A stretch of 64,000 nucleotides of DNA from Alitta virens (Eukaryota; Annelida; Polychaeta; Phyllodocida; Nereididae). Position 1 is the stretch's first letter. Each line of letters opens with the position of its first letter. A program made the translations under genes and the position numbers. A model generated the notes under the pieces. It made no database searches. It was not told the origin of the DNA and was given only the letters and a program-made list of their open reading frames with translations. Positions 1 through 12,900 of this stretch are shown here, in pieces. The DNA is taken from the NCBI GenBank assembly GCA_932294295.1, contig OW028576.1, forward strand, positions 45,424,247 through 45,488,246. Direction: 5' to 3'.

Positions 1-600
1 TCAAGGGGTACCCAAGGTTAATTAGGGGTATATAGGGTTATCCTGATCGTATTTGATTTTTCCCATATTAAAAAATGTTATGATGGGGTGTATCCTGTCA
101 TGAGGCCAAACGATATGGTTCCCCAGAATTTTATATATTTATGAAATGTAGCAACATCAACAAATGTACAACCAAGAAATGCTGTCGCGTATGTATAATT
201 ATATTTTGAGTTCTCTATACAAAAGGAACCTACAATTAAACATTATCAGAGAAAAACAAGGTGGCGTATTTGAATTAACATTTTCTTTATCGCTTTCTTT
301 TACGGGTACCTCATATAATTTTAGTTGAAGTCTGGGTCATTACATGAGAGCTGGTGGTCCCAACAAAAAGTGATCTCACCGTGCCCCTCCCCCGAATGTG
401 TGACCATAACTCACTACTGACCTACAGGGGGCAGGGGAAGAAAATGTAACAGAAAATCTGTTGGGACTGTAATTTGGGTAGTTGGGGTAACTCGGGGCTA
501 ACAGGAGTATTCTAAGAGGTATTTGGGGTATATGGGAGGTATTCAGGGGGTACATGGGGAGGGGGGTAATTTCAGCTGCAATGGGCATTGATGAAACATG
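1..600. other. AT-rich left flank with degenerate GGGGTA-type repeats
   Basis: No gene is seen. Short G-rich words of the type GGGGTA recur at about 1-40 and again at about 466-572, with spacers of 10-20 bases. This looks like a decayed minisatellite. Open frames here have no recognisable protein features. Confidence 0.4.
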
Positions 601-744
601 CATTACACAGACACTGATATTTGCCTGAATATGCAGGGTTGATGTCTGCATTTTCAGGGACTGGCCCTTTTCTACTGTACATGCGAACAGAAGGGTTGGT
701 GGAAGTAAAATGCAGACACTAACTCTGCAGCTGTATTGAAATTT
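600..744. repeat. Degenerate edge of the 128-bp satellite, with one inverted piece
   Basis: Diverged satellite words appear before the regular array starts. A direct-orientation scrap is seen at about 640-665. At 692-720 a ~29-bp piece matches the complementary strand of the satellite half unit (ACCAACCCT and GTGTCTGCATTTT read on the minus strand). Units then become recognisable in direct orientation from about 745. Confidence 0.6.
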
Positions 745-3700
745 GCACAGGGTCACAGTCTGCACTTTCCATCTGTACCTGCATTTTTTCTTCAACCAAC
801 CCTGCCAATCAAGACGGATGAACACACCTGCATTTTGCAACTTTCAATTCTCTCAGTTGTGTCTTTAAATTACACCTACAAGCAGAGGGTCAGTGTCTGC
901 ATTTTGCATCCACTAACTATACTTATTAAGACAAATAAATGTACAGGGTCAGTGCCTGCAGTTTGCATCCACCAACCCTCCCTGTTGTCTCTGTAATTTA
1001 GACCTACAAGCAGAGGGTCAGTGTCTGCATTGTGCATCCACTAACTATACTAATTAAGACAAATAAATGTACAGGGTCCGTGCCTGCAGTTTGCATCCAC
1101 CAACCCTCCCCTACAAGCAGAGGGTCAGTGACTGCATTTTGCATCCACTAACTATACTAATTGATACAAATAAATGTACAGGGTCAGTGCCTGCAGTTTG
1201 CATCCACCAACCCTCCCTGTTGTCTCTATGATTCAGACCTACAAGCAGAGGGTCAGTGACTGCATTTTGCATCCACTAACTATACTAATTGATACAAATA
1301 AATGTACAGGGTCAGTACCTGCATTTTGCATCCACTAACCCTCCCTGTTGCCTCTGTAATTTAGACCTACAAGCTTAGGGTCAGTGACTGCATTTTGCAT
1401 CCACTAACTATACTAATTCATACAAATAAATGTACAGGGTCAGTACCTGCATTTTGCATCCACCAACCCTCCCTGTTGTCTCTGTAATTTAGACCTACAA
1501 GCACAGGGTCAGTGTCTGCATTTTGCATCCACTAACTATACTAATTGATACAAATAAATGTACAGGGTCAGTGCCTGCAGTTTGCATCCACCAACCCTCC
1601 CTGTTGTCTCTGTAATTTAGACCTACAAGCACAGGGCCAGTGTCTGCATTTTGCATCCACTAACTATACTAATTGATACAAATAAATGTACAGGGTCAGT
1701 ACCTGCATTTTGCATCCACCAACCCTCCCTGTTGTCTCTGTAATTTAGACCTACAAGCTTAGGGTCAGTGACTGCATTTTGCATCCACTAACTATACTAA
1801 TTGATACCAATAAATGTACAGGGTCAGTACCTGCCTTTTGCATCCACCAACCCTCCCTGTTGTCTCTATGATTCAGACCAACAAGCACAGGGTCAGTGAC
1901 TGCATTTTGCATCCACTAACTATACTAATTGATACCAATAAATGTACAGGGTCAGTACCTGCCTTTTGCATCCACCAACCCTCCCTGTTGTCTCTATGAT
2001 TCAGACCAACAAGCACAGGGTCAGTGACTGCATTTTGCATCCACTAACTATACTAATTGATACCAATAAATGTACAGGGTCAGTGCCTGCATTTTGCATC
2101 CACTAACCCTCCCTGTTGCCTCTGTAATTTAGACCTACAAGCTTAGGGTCAGTGACTGCATTTTGCATCCACTAACTATACTAATTCATACAAATAAATG
2201 TACAGGGTCAGTACCTGCATTTTGCATCCACCAACCCTCCCTGTTGTCTCTGTAATTTAGACCTACAAGCACAGGGTCAGTGTCTGCATTTTGCATCCAC
2301 TAACTATACTAATTGATACAAATAAATGTACAGGGTCAGTGCCTGCAGTTTGCATCCACCAACCCTCCCTGTTGTCTCTGTAATTTAGACCTACAAGCAC
2401 AGGGCCAGTGTCTGCATTTTGCATCCACTAACTATACTAATTGATACAAATAAATGTACAGGGTCAGTACCTGCATTTTGCATCCACCAACCCTCCCTGT
2501 TGTCTCTGTAATTTAGACCTACAAGCTTAGGGTCAGTGACTGCATTTTGCATCCACTAACTATACTAATTGATACCAATAAATGTACAGGGTCAGTACCT
2601 GCCTTTTGCATCCACCAACCCTCCCTGTTGTCTCTATGATTCAGACCAACAAGCACAGGGTCAGTGACTGCATTTTGCATCCACTAACTATACTAATTGA
2701 TACCAATAAATGTACAGGGTCAGTACCTGCCTTTTGCATCCACCAACCCTCCCTGTTGTCTCTATGATTCAGACCAACAAGCACAGGGTCAGTGACTGCA
2801 TTTTGCATCCACTAACTATACTAATTGATACCAATAAATGTACAGGGTCAGTGCCTGCAGTTTGCATCCACCAACCCTCCCTGTTGTCTCTATGATTCAG
2901 ACCAACAAGCACAGGGCCAGTGTCTGCATTTTGCATCCACTAACTATACTAATTGATACCAATAAATGTACAGGGTCAGTACCTGCAGTTTGCATCCACC
3001 AACCCTCCCTGTTGTCTCTGTAATTTAGACCTACAAGCACAGGGTCAGTGTCTACATTTTGCATCCACTAACTATACTAATTGATACAAATAAATGTACA
3101 GGGTCAGTACCTGCAGTTTGCATCCACCAACCCTCCCTGTTGTCTCTGTAATTTAGACCTACAAGCACAGGGCCAGTGTCTGCATTTTGCATCCACTAAC
3201 TATACTAATTGATACAAATAAATGTACAGGGTCAGTACCTGCATTTTGCATCCACTAACCCTCCCTGTTGCCTCTGTAATTTAGACCTACAAGCTTAGGG
3301 TCAGTGACTGCATTTTGCATCCACTAACTATACTAATTCATACAAATAAATGTACAGGGTCAGTACCTGCATTTTGCATCCACCAACCCTCCCTGTTGTC
3401 TCTGTAATTTAGACCTACAAGCACAGGGTCAGTGTCTGCATTTTGCATCCACTAACTATACTAATTGATACAAATAAATGTACAGGGTCAGTGCCTGCAG
3501 TTTGCATCCACCAACCCTCCCTGTTGTCTCTGTAATTTAGACCTACAAGCACAGGGCCAGTGTCTGCATTTTGCATCCACTAACTATACTAATTGATACA
3601 AATAAATGTACAGGGTCAGTACCTGCATTTTGCATCCACCAACCCTCCCTGTTGTCTCTGTAATTTAGACCTACAAGCTTAGGGTCAGTGACTGCATTTT

Positions 3701-6485
3701 GCATCCACTAACTATACTAATTGATACCAATAAATGTACAGGGTCAGTACCTGCCTTTTGCATCCACCAACCCTCCCTGTTGTCTCTATGATTCAGACCA
3801 ACAAGCACAGGGTCAGTGACTGCATTTTGCATCCACTAACTATACTAATTGATACCAATAAATGTACAGGGTCAGTACCTGCCTTTTGCATCCACCAACC
3901 CTCCCTGTTGTCTCTATGATTCAGACCAACAAGCACAGGGTCAGTGACTGCATTTTGCATCCACTAACTATACTAATTGATACCAATAAATGTACAGGGT
4001 CAGTGCCTGCATTTTGCATCCACTAACCCTCCCTGTTGCCTCTGTAATTTAGACCTACAAGCTTAGGGTCAGTGACTGCATTTTGCATCCACTAACTATA
4101 CTAATTCATACAAATAAATGTACAGGGTCAGTACCTGCATTTTGCATCCACCAACCCTCCCTGTTGTCTCTGTAATTTAGACCTACAAGCACAGGGTCAG
4201 TGTCTGCATTTTGCATCCACTAACTATACTAATTGATACAAATAAATGTACAGGGTCAGTGCCTGCAGTTTGCATCCACCAACCCTCCCTGTTGTCTCTG
4301 TAATTTAGACCTACAAGCACAGGGCCAGTGTCTGCATTTTGCATCCACTAACTATACTAATTGATACAAATAAATGTACAGGGTCAGTACCTGCATTTTG
4401 CATCCACCAACCCTCCCTGTTGTCTCTGTAATTTAGACCTACAAGCTTAGGGTCAGTGACTGCATTTTGCATCCACTAACTATACTAATTGATACCAATA
4501 AATGTACAGGGTCAGTACCTGCCTTTTGCATCCACCAACCCTCCCTGTTGTCTCTATGATTCAGACCAACAAGCACAGGGTCAGTGACTGCATTTTGCAT
4601 CCACTAACTATACTAATTGATACCAATAAATGTACAGGGTCAGTACCTGCCTTTTGCATCCACCAACCCTCCCTGTTGTCTCTATGATTCAGACCAACAA
4701 GCACAGGGTCAGTGACTGCATTTTGCATCCACTAACTATACTAATTGATACCAATAAATGTACAGGGTCAGTGCCTGCAGTTTGCATCCACCAACCCTCC
4801 CTGTTGTCTCTATGATTCAGACCAACAAGCACAGGGCCAGTGTCTGCATTTTGCATCCACTAACTATACTAATTGATACCAATAAATGTACAGGGTCAGT
4901 ACCTGCAGTTTGCATCCACCAACCCTCCCTGTTGTCTCTGTAATTTAGACCTACAAGCACAGGGTCAGTGTCTACATTTTGCATCCACTAACTATACTAA
5001 TTGATACAAATAAATGTACAGGGTCAGTACCTGCAGTTTGCATCCACCAACCCTCCCTGTTGTCTCTGTAATTTAGACCTACAAGCACAGGGCCAGTGTC
5101 TGCATTTTGCATCCACTAACTATACTAATTGATACAAATAAATGTACAGGGTCAGTACCTGCATTTTGCATCCACCAACCCTCCCTGTTGTCTCTGTAAT
5201 TTAGACCTACAAGCTTAGGGTCAGTGACTGCATTTTGCATCCACTAACTATACTAATTGATACAAATAAATGTACAGGGTCAGTACCTGCATTTTGCATC
5301 CACCAACCCTCCCTGTTGTCTCTGTAATTAAGACCTACAAGCCCAGGGTCAGTGTCTGCATTTTGCATCCACTAACTATACTAATTGATACCAATAAATG
5401 TACAGGGTCAGTACCTGCCTTTTGCATCCACCAACCCTCCCTGTTGTCTCTATGATTCAGACCAACAAGCACAGGGTCAGTGACTGCATTTTGCATCCAC
5501 TAACTATACTAATTGATACCAATAAATGTACAGGGTCAGTGCCTGCAGTTTGCATCCACCAACCCTCCCTGTTGTCTCTATGATTCAGACCAACAAGCAC
5601 AGGGCCAGTGTCTGCATTTTGCATCCACTAACTATACTAATTGATACCAATAAATGTACAGGGTCAGTACCTGCAGTTTGCATCCACCAACCCTCCCTGT
5701 TGTCTCTGTAATTTAGACCTACAAGCACAGGGTCAGTGTCTACATTTTGCATCCACTAACTATACTAATTGATACAAATAAATGTACAGGGTCAGTACCT
5801 GCAGTTTGCATCCACCAACCCTCCCTGTTGTCTCTGTAATTTAGACCTACAAGCACAGGGCCAGTGTCTGCATTTTGCATCCACTAACTATACTAATTGA
5901 TACAAATAAATGTACAGGGTCAGTACCTGCATTTTGCATCCACCAACCCTCCCTGTTGTCTCTGTAATTTAGACCTACAAGCTTAGGGTCAGTGACTGCA
6001 TTTTGCATCCACTAACTATACTAATTGATACAAATAAATGTACAGGGTCAGTACCTGCATTTTGCATCCACCAACCCTCCCTGTTGTCTCTGTAATTAAG
6101 ACCTACAAGCCCAGGGTCAGTGTCTGCATTTTGCATCCACTAACTATACTAATTGATACCAATAAATGTACAGGGTCAGTACCTGCCTTTTGCATCCACC
6201 AACCCTCCCTGTTGTCTCTATGATTCAGACCAACAAGCACAGGGTCAGTGACTGCATTTTGCATCCACTAACTATACTAATTGATACCAATAAATGTACA
6301 GGGTCAGTGCCTGCAGTTTGCATCCACCAACCCTCCCTGTTGTCTCTATGATTCAGACCAACAAGCACAGGGCCAGTGTCTGCATTTTGCATCCACTAAC
6401 TATACTAATTGATACAAATAAATGTACAGGGTCAGTACCTGCATTTTGCATCCACCAACCCTCCCTGTTGTCTCTGTAATTTAGA
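745..6485. repeat. 128-bp satellite array, left block
   Basis: Head-to-tail units of 128 bp, about 45 copies. Each unit is itself a diverged dimer. Both halves carry a GGGTCAGT word followed by CTGC, TTTTGCATCCAC and AAC; one half then continues with CCTCCCTGTTGTCTCT and the other with TATACTAATTGATAC. Variant units recur at exact multiples of the monomer: 768 bp (6 units) and 1920 bp (15 units). By line-level comparison, 1321-3240 and 3241-5160 are the same 15-unit block repeated. The first units (745-1200) are more diverged, including one shortened by a deletion near 1105. Overlapping 61-codon frames recur once per unit but are not genes, because 128 is not a multiple of three. Confidence 0.97.
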
Positions 6486-6486
6486 A

Positions 6487-6623
6487 AATTCTTTCAATGA
6501 CTTTGGTTAATACATTAGACAGTGCTATCGGTCTGTAATTGTCCTTGGAAGTCACTCACATCCAAGGACAATTACAGACCGATAGCACTGTCTAATGTAT
6601 TAACCAAAGTCATTGAAAGAATT
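6487..6623. repeat. Perfect 63-bp inverted repeat with 11-nt loop at the LINE 5' end
   Basis: The arms 6487-6549 and 6561-6623 are exact reverse complements, separated by AGTCACTCACA. The right arm is the genuine LINE reading frame (DNYRPIALS block). The left arm is its copy on the opposite strand. The structure probably arose when the first cDNA strand folded back and primed on itself during target-primed reverse transcription. Ordinary twin priming gives an inversion without a perfect duplicated stem. Confidence 0.95.
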
Positions 6624-7721
6624 ATTCTGTGTAAAATCGATGTTTACCTGTGGACATTACCAAATCAATTTGGATTTCAAAAAAGTCAGAGTACTGATCA
6701 GTGTATTTATGTTCTCAAAGAATTGGTAAATTCTTATTTGAAGTCAGGAAGTACTGTTTACTGTTGTTTCCTTGATGCCTCCAAGGCGTTTGACAGGGTC
6801 AATCACAACCGATTAATGAATGTTTTGCTAGAAAGGGGCATCCCTAAGTGTATTGTCAGATTATTGGATTTTTGGTACTATAACCAGAGTATGTACGTCC
6901 GATGGGGTGCTGTTACATCAGATACTTTTAATGTTTCCAATGGTGTTAGGCAAGGGGGTGTGTTGTCCCCTTTTCTATTCAATGTTTATGTTAATGACCT
7001 GAGTATAGAATTAGAATCTCTGCATTGTGGCCTTTCTTATGGAAGTGGTAAAATTAATCATATTATGTATGCAGATGATGTCGTGCTTTTTTCACCCTCG
7101 GCTGGTGGGCTGCAAAGTATGCTAAATGTATGTCACAGGTTTAGTTCAGATGCTGACCTTGTTTATAATGTTGAAAAGACAGTTTGTATGTGTATTGAAA
7201 AAGGGCCTACAAAGTACTCTGTCCCAGAGTTCTTCATTAATGACCGGAAACTTGAAATTGTTAGTGAAGTGAAATATCTTGGCCATATCATCACTTCAAC
7301 TTTCTCTGATGCCAGGGATATAGACAGACAAATTAGAAGCTTGTATTGTAGAAGTAACATGCTCAGGAAAAGATTTAGCAAATGTACTGATTATGTCAAA
7401 TGTTTCTTGTACAAAACTTTCTGCAGTAACATGTATTGCTGTGCATTATGGCTTAACTACTGTGCTTACAAATTGCGAAGATTATTTGTATCATATAATA
7501 ATTGCATTAGAAGATTTTTGTACCTGCCAATGAGATGCAGTGCCTCTCTGATGTACACCATGTCTGACATTCCCAGTCCAAAATGCATTATTCGGAAAAA
7601 TTGTTTTAATTTACATTGCAGAGTGAGGTCGTCCAGTAAGATATTAGTTAAAAAGATCTATGACATGGGTGTGCTTCACAGCGGCAGCTTTGCTTCTCAT
7701 TGGTTATTGCAGTTCCTATGA
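6561..7721 (+). CDS. LINE reverse transcriptase, C-terminal fragment
   Basis: The frame is open from 6522, but the residues before about 6561 come from the foldback. Retroviral-type non-LTR RT blocks follow in order: DNYRPIALS, FGFQKSQSTDQ, FLDASKAFD (first catalytic Asp), GVRQGGVLSP, and YADDVVLF (catalytic Asp pair). The thumb and a C-terminal region follow to a TGA/TAA-rich tail. The endonuclease and the N-terminal part of the RT are absent, so the copy cannot move by itself. Assignment to the CR1/L2/Jockey group is from the motifs and microsatellite tail only. The surviving frame is free of stops, so the insertion is young. Confidence 0.9.
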   Translation, partial: SKDNYRPIALSNVLTKVIERIILCKIDVYLWTLPNQFGFQKSQSTDQCIYVLKELVNSYLKSGSTVYCCFLDASKAFDRVNHNRLMNVLLERGIPKCIVRLLDFWYYNQSMYVRWGAVTSDTFNVSNGVRQGGVLSPFLFNVYVNDLSIELESLHCGLSYGSGKINHIMYADDVVLFSPSAGGLQSMLNVCHRFSSDADLVYNVEKTVCMCIEKGPTKYSVPEFFINDRKLEIVSEVKYLGHIITSTFSDARDIDRQIRSLYCRSNMLRKRFSKCTDYVKCFLYKTFCSNMYCCALWLNYCAYKLRRLFVSYNNCIRRFLYLPMRCSASLMYTMSDIPSPKCIIRKNCFNLHCRVRSSSKILVKKIYDMGVLHSGSFASHWLLQFL

Positions 7722-7849
7722 TAAGATAGATTCTCTTAAATTCTCTTGATGTCTGGGGTCGTTCTGACCCATTTATCATATATGTATTCTCTACCTTTTA
7801 TGGACCTAGAGTCCGCAATAAAGTTGACTTGACTTGACTTGACTTGAGA

Positions 7850-10800
7850 CCTACAAGCACAGGGTCAGTGTCTACATTTTGCATCCACTAACTATACTAA
7901 TTGATACAAATAAATGTACAGGGTCAGTACCTGCAGTTTGCATCCACCAACCCTCCCTGTTGTCTCTGTAATTTAGACCTACAAGCACAGGGCCAGTGTC
8001 TGCATTTTGCATCCACTAACTATACTAATTGATACAAATAAATGTACAGGGTCAGTACCTGCATTTTGCATCCACCAACCCTCCCTGTTGTCTCTGTAAT
8101 TTAGACCTACAAGCACAGGGTCAGTGTCTGCATTTTGCATCCACTAACTATACTAATTGATACAAATAAATGTACAGGGTCAGTGCCTGCAGTTTGCATC
8201 CACCAACCCTCCCTGTTGTCTCTGTAATTTAGACCTACAAGCACAGGGCCAGTGTCTGCATTTTGCATCCACTAACTATACTAATTGATACAAATAAATG
8301 TACAGGGTCAGTACCTGCATTTTGCATCCACCAACCCTCCCTGTTGTCTCTGTAATTTAGACCTACAAGCAGAGGGTCAGTGACTGCATTTTGCATCCAC
8401 TAACTAAACTAATTGATACCAATAAATGTACAGGGTCAGTACCTGCCTTTTGCATCCACCAACCCTCCCTGTTGTCTCTATGATTCAGACCAACAAGCAC
8501 AGGGTCAGTGACTGCATTTTGCATCCACTAACTATACTAATTGATATCAATAAATGTACAGGGTCAGTACCTGCCTTTTGCATCCACCAACCCTCCCTGT
8601 TGTCTCTATGATTCAGACCTACAAGCACAGGGTCAGTGTCTGCATTTTGCATCCACTAACTATACTAATTGATACAAATAAATGTACAGGGTCAGTGCCT
8701 GCAGTTTGCATCCACCAACCCTCCCTGTTGTCTCTGTAATTTAGACCTACAAGCACAGGGCCAGTGTCTGCATTTTGCATCCACTAACTATACTAATTGA
8801 TACAAATAAATGTACAGGGTCAGTACCTGCATTTTGCATCCACCAACCCTCCCTGTTGTCTCTGTAATTTAGACCTACAAGGACAGGGTCAGTGTCTACA
8901 TTTTGCATCCACTAACTATACTAATTGATACAAATAAATGTACAGGGTCAGTACCTGCAGTTTGCATCCACCAACCCTCCCTGTTGTCTCTGTAATTTAG
9001 ACCTACAAGCACAGGGCCAGTGTCTGCATTTTGCATCCACTAACTATACTAATTGATACAAATAAATGTACAGGGTCAGTACCTGCATTTTGCATCCACC
9101 AACCCTCCCTGTTGTCTCTGTAATTTAGACCTACAAGCTTCGGGTCAGTGACTGCATTTTGCATCCACTAACTATACTAATTGATACAAATAAATGTACA
9201 GGGTCAGTACCTGCATTTTGCATCCACCAACCCTCCCTGTTGTCTCTGTAATTTAGACCTACAAGCACAGGGTCAGTGTCTGCATTTTGCATCCACTAAC
9301 TATACTAATTGATACAAATAAATGTACAGGGTCAGTGCCTGCAGTTTGCATCCACCAACCCTCCCTGTTGTCTCTGTAATTTAGACCTACAAGCACAGGG
9401 CCAGTGTCTGCATTTTGCATCCACTAACTATACTAATTGATACAAATAAATGTACAGGGTCAGTACCTGCATTTTGCATCCACCAACCCTCCCTGTTGTC
9501 TCTGTAATTTAGACCTACAAGCTTAGGGTCAGTGACTGCATTTTGCATCCACTAACTATACTAATTGATACCAATAAATGTACAGGGTCAGTACCTGCCT
9601 TTTGCATCCACCAACCCTCCCTGTTGTCTCTATGATTCAGACCAACAAGCACAGGGTCAGTGACTGCATTTTGCATCCACTAACTATACTAATTGATACA
9701 AATAAATGTACAGGGTCAGTACCTGCATTTTGCATCCACCAACCCTCCCTGTTGTCTCTGTAATTTAGACCTACAAGCACAGGGTCAGTGTCTACATTTT
9801 GCATCCACTAACTATACTAATTGATACAAATAAATGTACAGGGTCAGTACCTGCATTTTGCATCCACCAACCCTCCCTGTTGTCTCTGTAATTTAGACCT
9901 ACAAGCTTAGGGTCAGTGACTGCATTTTGCATCCACTAACTATACTAATTGATACCAATAAATGTACAGGGTCAGTACCTGCCTTTTGCATCCACCAACC
10001 CTCCCTGTTGTCTCTATGATTCAGACCAACAAGCACAGGGTCAGTGACTGCATTTTGCATCCACTAACTATACTAATTGATACAAATAAATGTACAGGGT
10101 CAGTGCCTGCAGTTTGCATCCACCAACCCTCCCTGTTGTCTCTCTGATTCAGACCAACGAGCACAGGGCCAGTGTCTGCATTTTGCATCCACTAACTATA
10201 CTAATTGATACAAATAAATGTACAGGGTCAGTACCTGCATTTTGCATCCACCAACCCTCCCTGTTGTCTCTGTAATTTAGACCTACAAGCAGAGGGTCAG
10301 TGACTGCATTTTGCATCCACTAACTATACTAATTGATACCAATAAATGTACAGGGTCAGTACCTGCCTTTTGCATCCACCAACCCTCCCTGTTGTCTCTG
10401 TAATTTAGACCTACAAGCACAGGGTCAGTGTCTGCATTTTGCATCCACTAACTATACTAATTGATACAAATAAATGTACAGGGTCAGTACCTGCATTTTG
10501 CATCCACCAACCCTCCCTGTTGTCTCTGTGATTTACACCTACAAGCACAGGGTCAGTGTCTGCATTGTGCATCCACTAACTATACTAATTGATACCAATA
10601 AATGTACAGGGTCAGTACCTGCCTTTTGCATCCACCAACCCTCCCTGTTGTCTCTGTAATTTAGACCTACAAGCACAGGGTCAGTGTCTGCATTTTGCAT
10701 CCACTAACTATACTAATTGATACCAATAAATGTACAGGGTCAGTGCCTGCAGTTTGCATCCACCAACCCTCCCTGTTGTCTCTATGATTCAGACCAACAA

Positions 10801-11930
10801 GCACAGGGCCAGTGTCTGCATTTTGCATCCACTAACTATACTAATTGATACAAATAAATGTACAGGGTCAGTACCTGCATTTTGCATCCACCAACCCTCC
10901 CTGTTGTCTCTGTAATTTAGACCTACAAGCACAGGGTCAGTGTCTGCATTTTGCATCCACTAACTATACTAATTGATACAAATAAATGTACAGGGTCAGT
11001 ACCTGCATTTTGCATCCACCAACCCTCCCTGTTGTCTCTGTGATTTACACCTACAAGCACAGGGTCAGTGTCTGCATTGTGCATCCACTAACTATACTAA
11101 TTGATACAAATAAATGTACAGGGTCAGTACCTGCCTTTTGCATCCACCAACCCTCCCTGTTGTCTCTATGATTCAGACCAACAAGCACAGGGTCAGTGTC
11201 TGCATTTTGCATCCACTAACTATACTAATTGATACAAATAAATGTACAGGGTCAGTACCTGCATTTTGCATCCACCAACCCTCCCTGTTGTCTCTGTAAT
11301 TTAGACCTACAAGCACAGGGCCAGTGTCTGCATTTTGCATCCACTAACTATACTAATTGATACAAATAAATGTACAGGGTCAGTACCTGCATTTTGCATC
11401 CACCAACCCTCCCTGTTGTCTCTGTAATTTAGACCTACAAGCTTAGGGTCAGTGACTGCATTTTGCATCCACTAACTTTACTAATTAAGACAAATAAATG
11501 TACAGGGTCAGTGCCTGCAGTTTGCATCCACCAACCCTCCCTGTTGTCTCTATGATTCAGACCAACAAGCACAGGGCCAGTGTCTGCATTTTGCATCCAC
11601 TAACTATACTAATTGATACAAATAAATGTACAGGGTCAGTACCTGCATTTTGCATCCACCAACCCTCCCTGTTGTCTCTGTAATTTAGACCTACAAGCAC
11701 AGGGTCAGTGTCTACATTTTGCATCCACTAACTATACTAATTGATACAAATAAATGTACAGGATCAGTACCTGCAGTTTGCATCCACCAACCCTCCCTGT
11801 TGCCTCTGTAATTTAGACCTACAAGCTTAGGGTCAGTGACTGCATTTTGCATCCACCAACCCTCCCTGTTGTCTCTGTGATTTACACCTACAAGCACAGG
11901 GCCAGTGTCTGCATTTTGCATCTGTATGTC
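7850..11930. repeat. 128-bp satellite array, right block
   Basis: The array continues in phase after the LINE for about 32 more units. Variant units are mixed more irregularly than in the left block, though spacings of 512, 768 and 1152 bp between like units are seen. Near 11840 half-unit deletions appear, and the array ends in a truncated unit around 11925. Confidence 0.96.
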
Positions 11931-12027
11931 TGACCATGTCAGACAGACAAATGTAAAATTGTTCCTGTAAGATTTTTTCCTATATATTAATACACTAAAT
12001 ATTCCAAGGATAAATTTCATATAAAAT

Positions 12028-12600
12028 GTGTATCTTTATTCTACGCCAGATCGATTTATGTATGAAAAAATAATGCATTCTCCGACACCCCAACTTTTAG
12101 ATGTAAATTTGAACAAACGAAAAGACCTACAACCAAGATTTTCTGGTGAATGTTGCTTTAGACCTTTATTAAAGCCCCGTTCCCACATACATGAAAGACT
12201 CGTAGTGAACTCGTAGAATTACATAACAGGTCATCTTGACGCTACTCGACCCAAACTTTGCGACTACTCGTGAATACTCGTGGAATTCGCCGACTTATTC
12301 CTATAATTCCTGTCCAACTCGGGAGTCTCGTCCCCTGAGAGCCGAAAGTGTCATGCATGGTACACTCGGGGGAACCTCCCGAGTGTTAATAAATTCGTCC
12401 TTAACTCATAGAAGTCGGCGAGTTACTCCTAAAAGTCAGCGAGTTACCCATGCCTAATTTACTCTAGCTTAACTGTGCGAGTTGATGAGGAGTACTGCGA
12501 GAAATTCGCCGATTTTGCAGAGTAATTTGCCGATTTTTGCAGAGTAATGCGCAGTTATTCGTGGAGTTCCAACAGAATTGCCTGCTGGACAAAAATTCAT
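12028..12600. repeat. Degenerate ACTCGT/CGCCGA repeat region
   Basis: Words such as ACTCGTGGAATTCGCCGA, GTCGGCGAGTTACTC and GTCAGCGAGTTAC recur in both orientations between about 12185 and 12570. They follow a GCCCCGTTCCCACAT start near 12171. This resembles a decayed foldback or MITE-type element. Short open frames across it have no protein features. Element ends could not be fixed. Confidence 0.4.
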
Positions 12601-12814
12601 ATTTTGAAGGCTACGTTGAGGGTTGCTGTAGCGCAGCCTATGTTTATCAATAATTTTTAATTTCCGAATTTTTTTCCCTATTTTATATTTCATCCAATAC
12701 CCCTACTTGAGGTGTATAAATCTCCCAAACATACATCAGGAGTAAGTAATAAAGGGAGCTTTGAGGTGTTCTCTTGGACAGCGAATGGGTTGGGTCATGT
12801 GCACATTTAGTTCA

Positions 12815-12900
12815 GCAAACGCACCACAGGGTATTTTGCATCAACCACCCCCCTCTGTTGTCTTTGTGATTTAATTACACCGACAAGTGCAGGGTATTTT
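12815..12900. repeat. Isolated diverged satellite unit
   Basis: A single degenerate unit 0.9 kb outside the array keeps CAGGGTATTTTGCATC, CCTCTGTTGTCTTTGTGAT and ACACCGACAAGTGCAGGG, in the same orientation as the array. It shows that the array formerly reached this point or that single units were scattered here. Confidence 0.75.

Larger units (their letters stand above)
6486..7849 (+). mobile_element. 5'-truncated LINE inserted into the satellite
   Basis: A 1364-bp insertion splits one satellite unit. Removing it restores the 128-bp register exactly, since the distance between matching unit starts on either side is 1364 plus six units. The 3' end is a short tandem of TTGAC/TGACT units (about 7824-7847) after a probable AATAAA-like signal, as in CR1/L2-type elements that lack a plain poly(A) tail. 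The 5' end is a perfect inverted repeat (6487-6549 against 6561-6623). At most a 2-bp GA target duplication is visible. Confidence 0.9.

Noticed and set aside
1814..11683. Repeated 61-codon open frames in the satellite
   Set aside because: They occur once per 128-bp unit in shifting frames and read into the neighbouring unit. They are a consequence of the repeat, not genes.
745..11930. CRISPR-like periodic repeats
   Set aside because: The whole unit is repeated with no unique spacers, and the context is clearly animal nuclear DNA.
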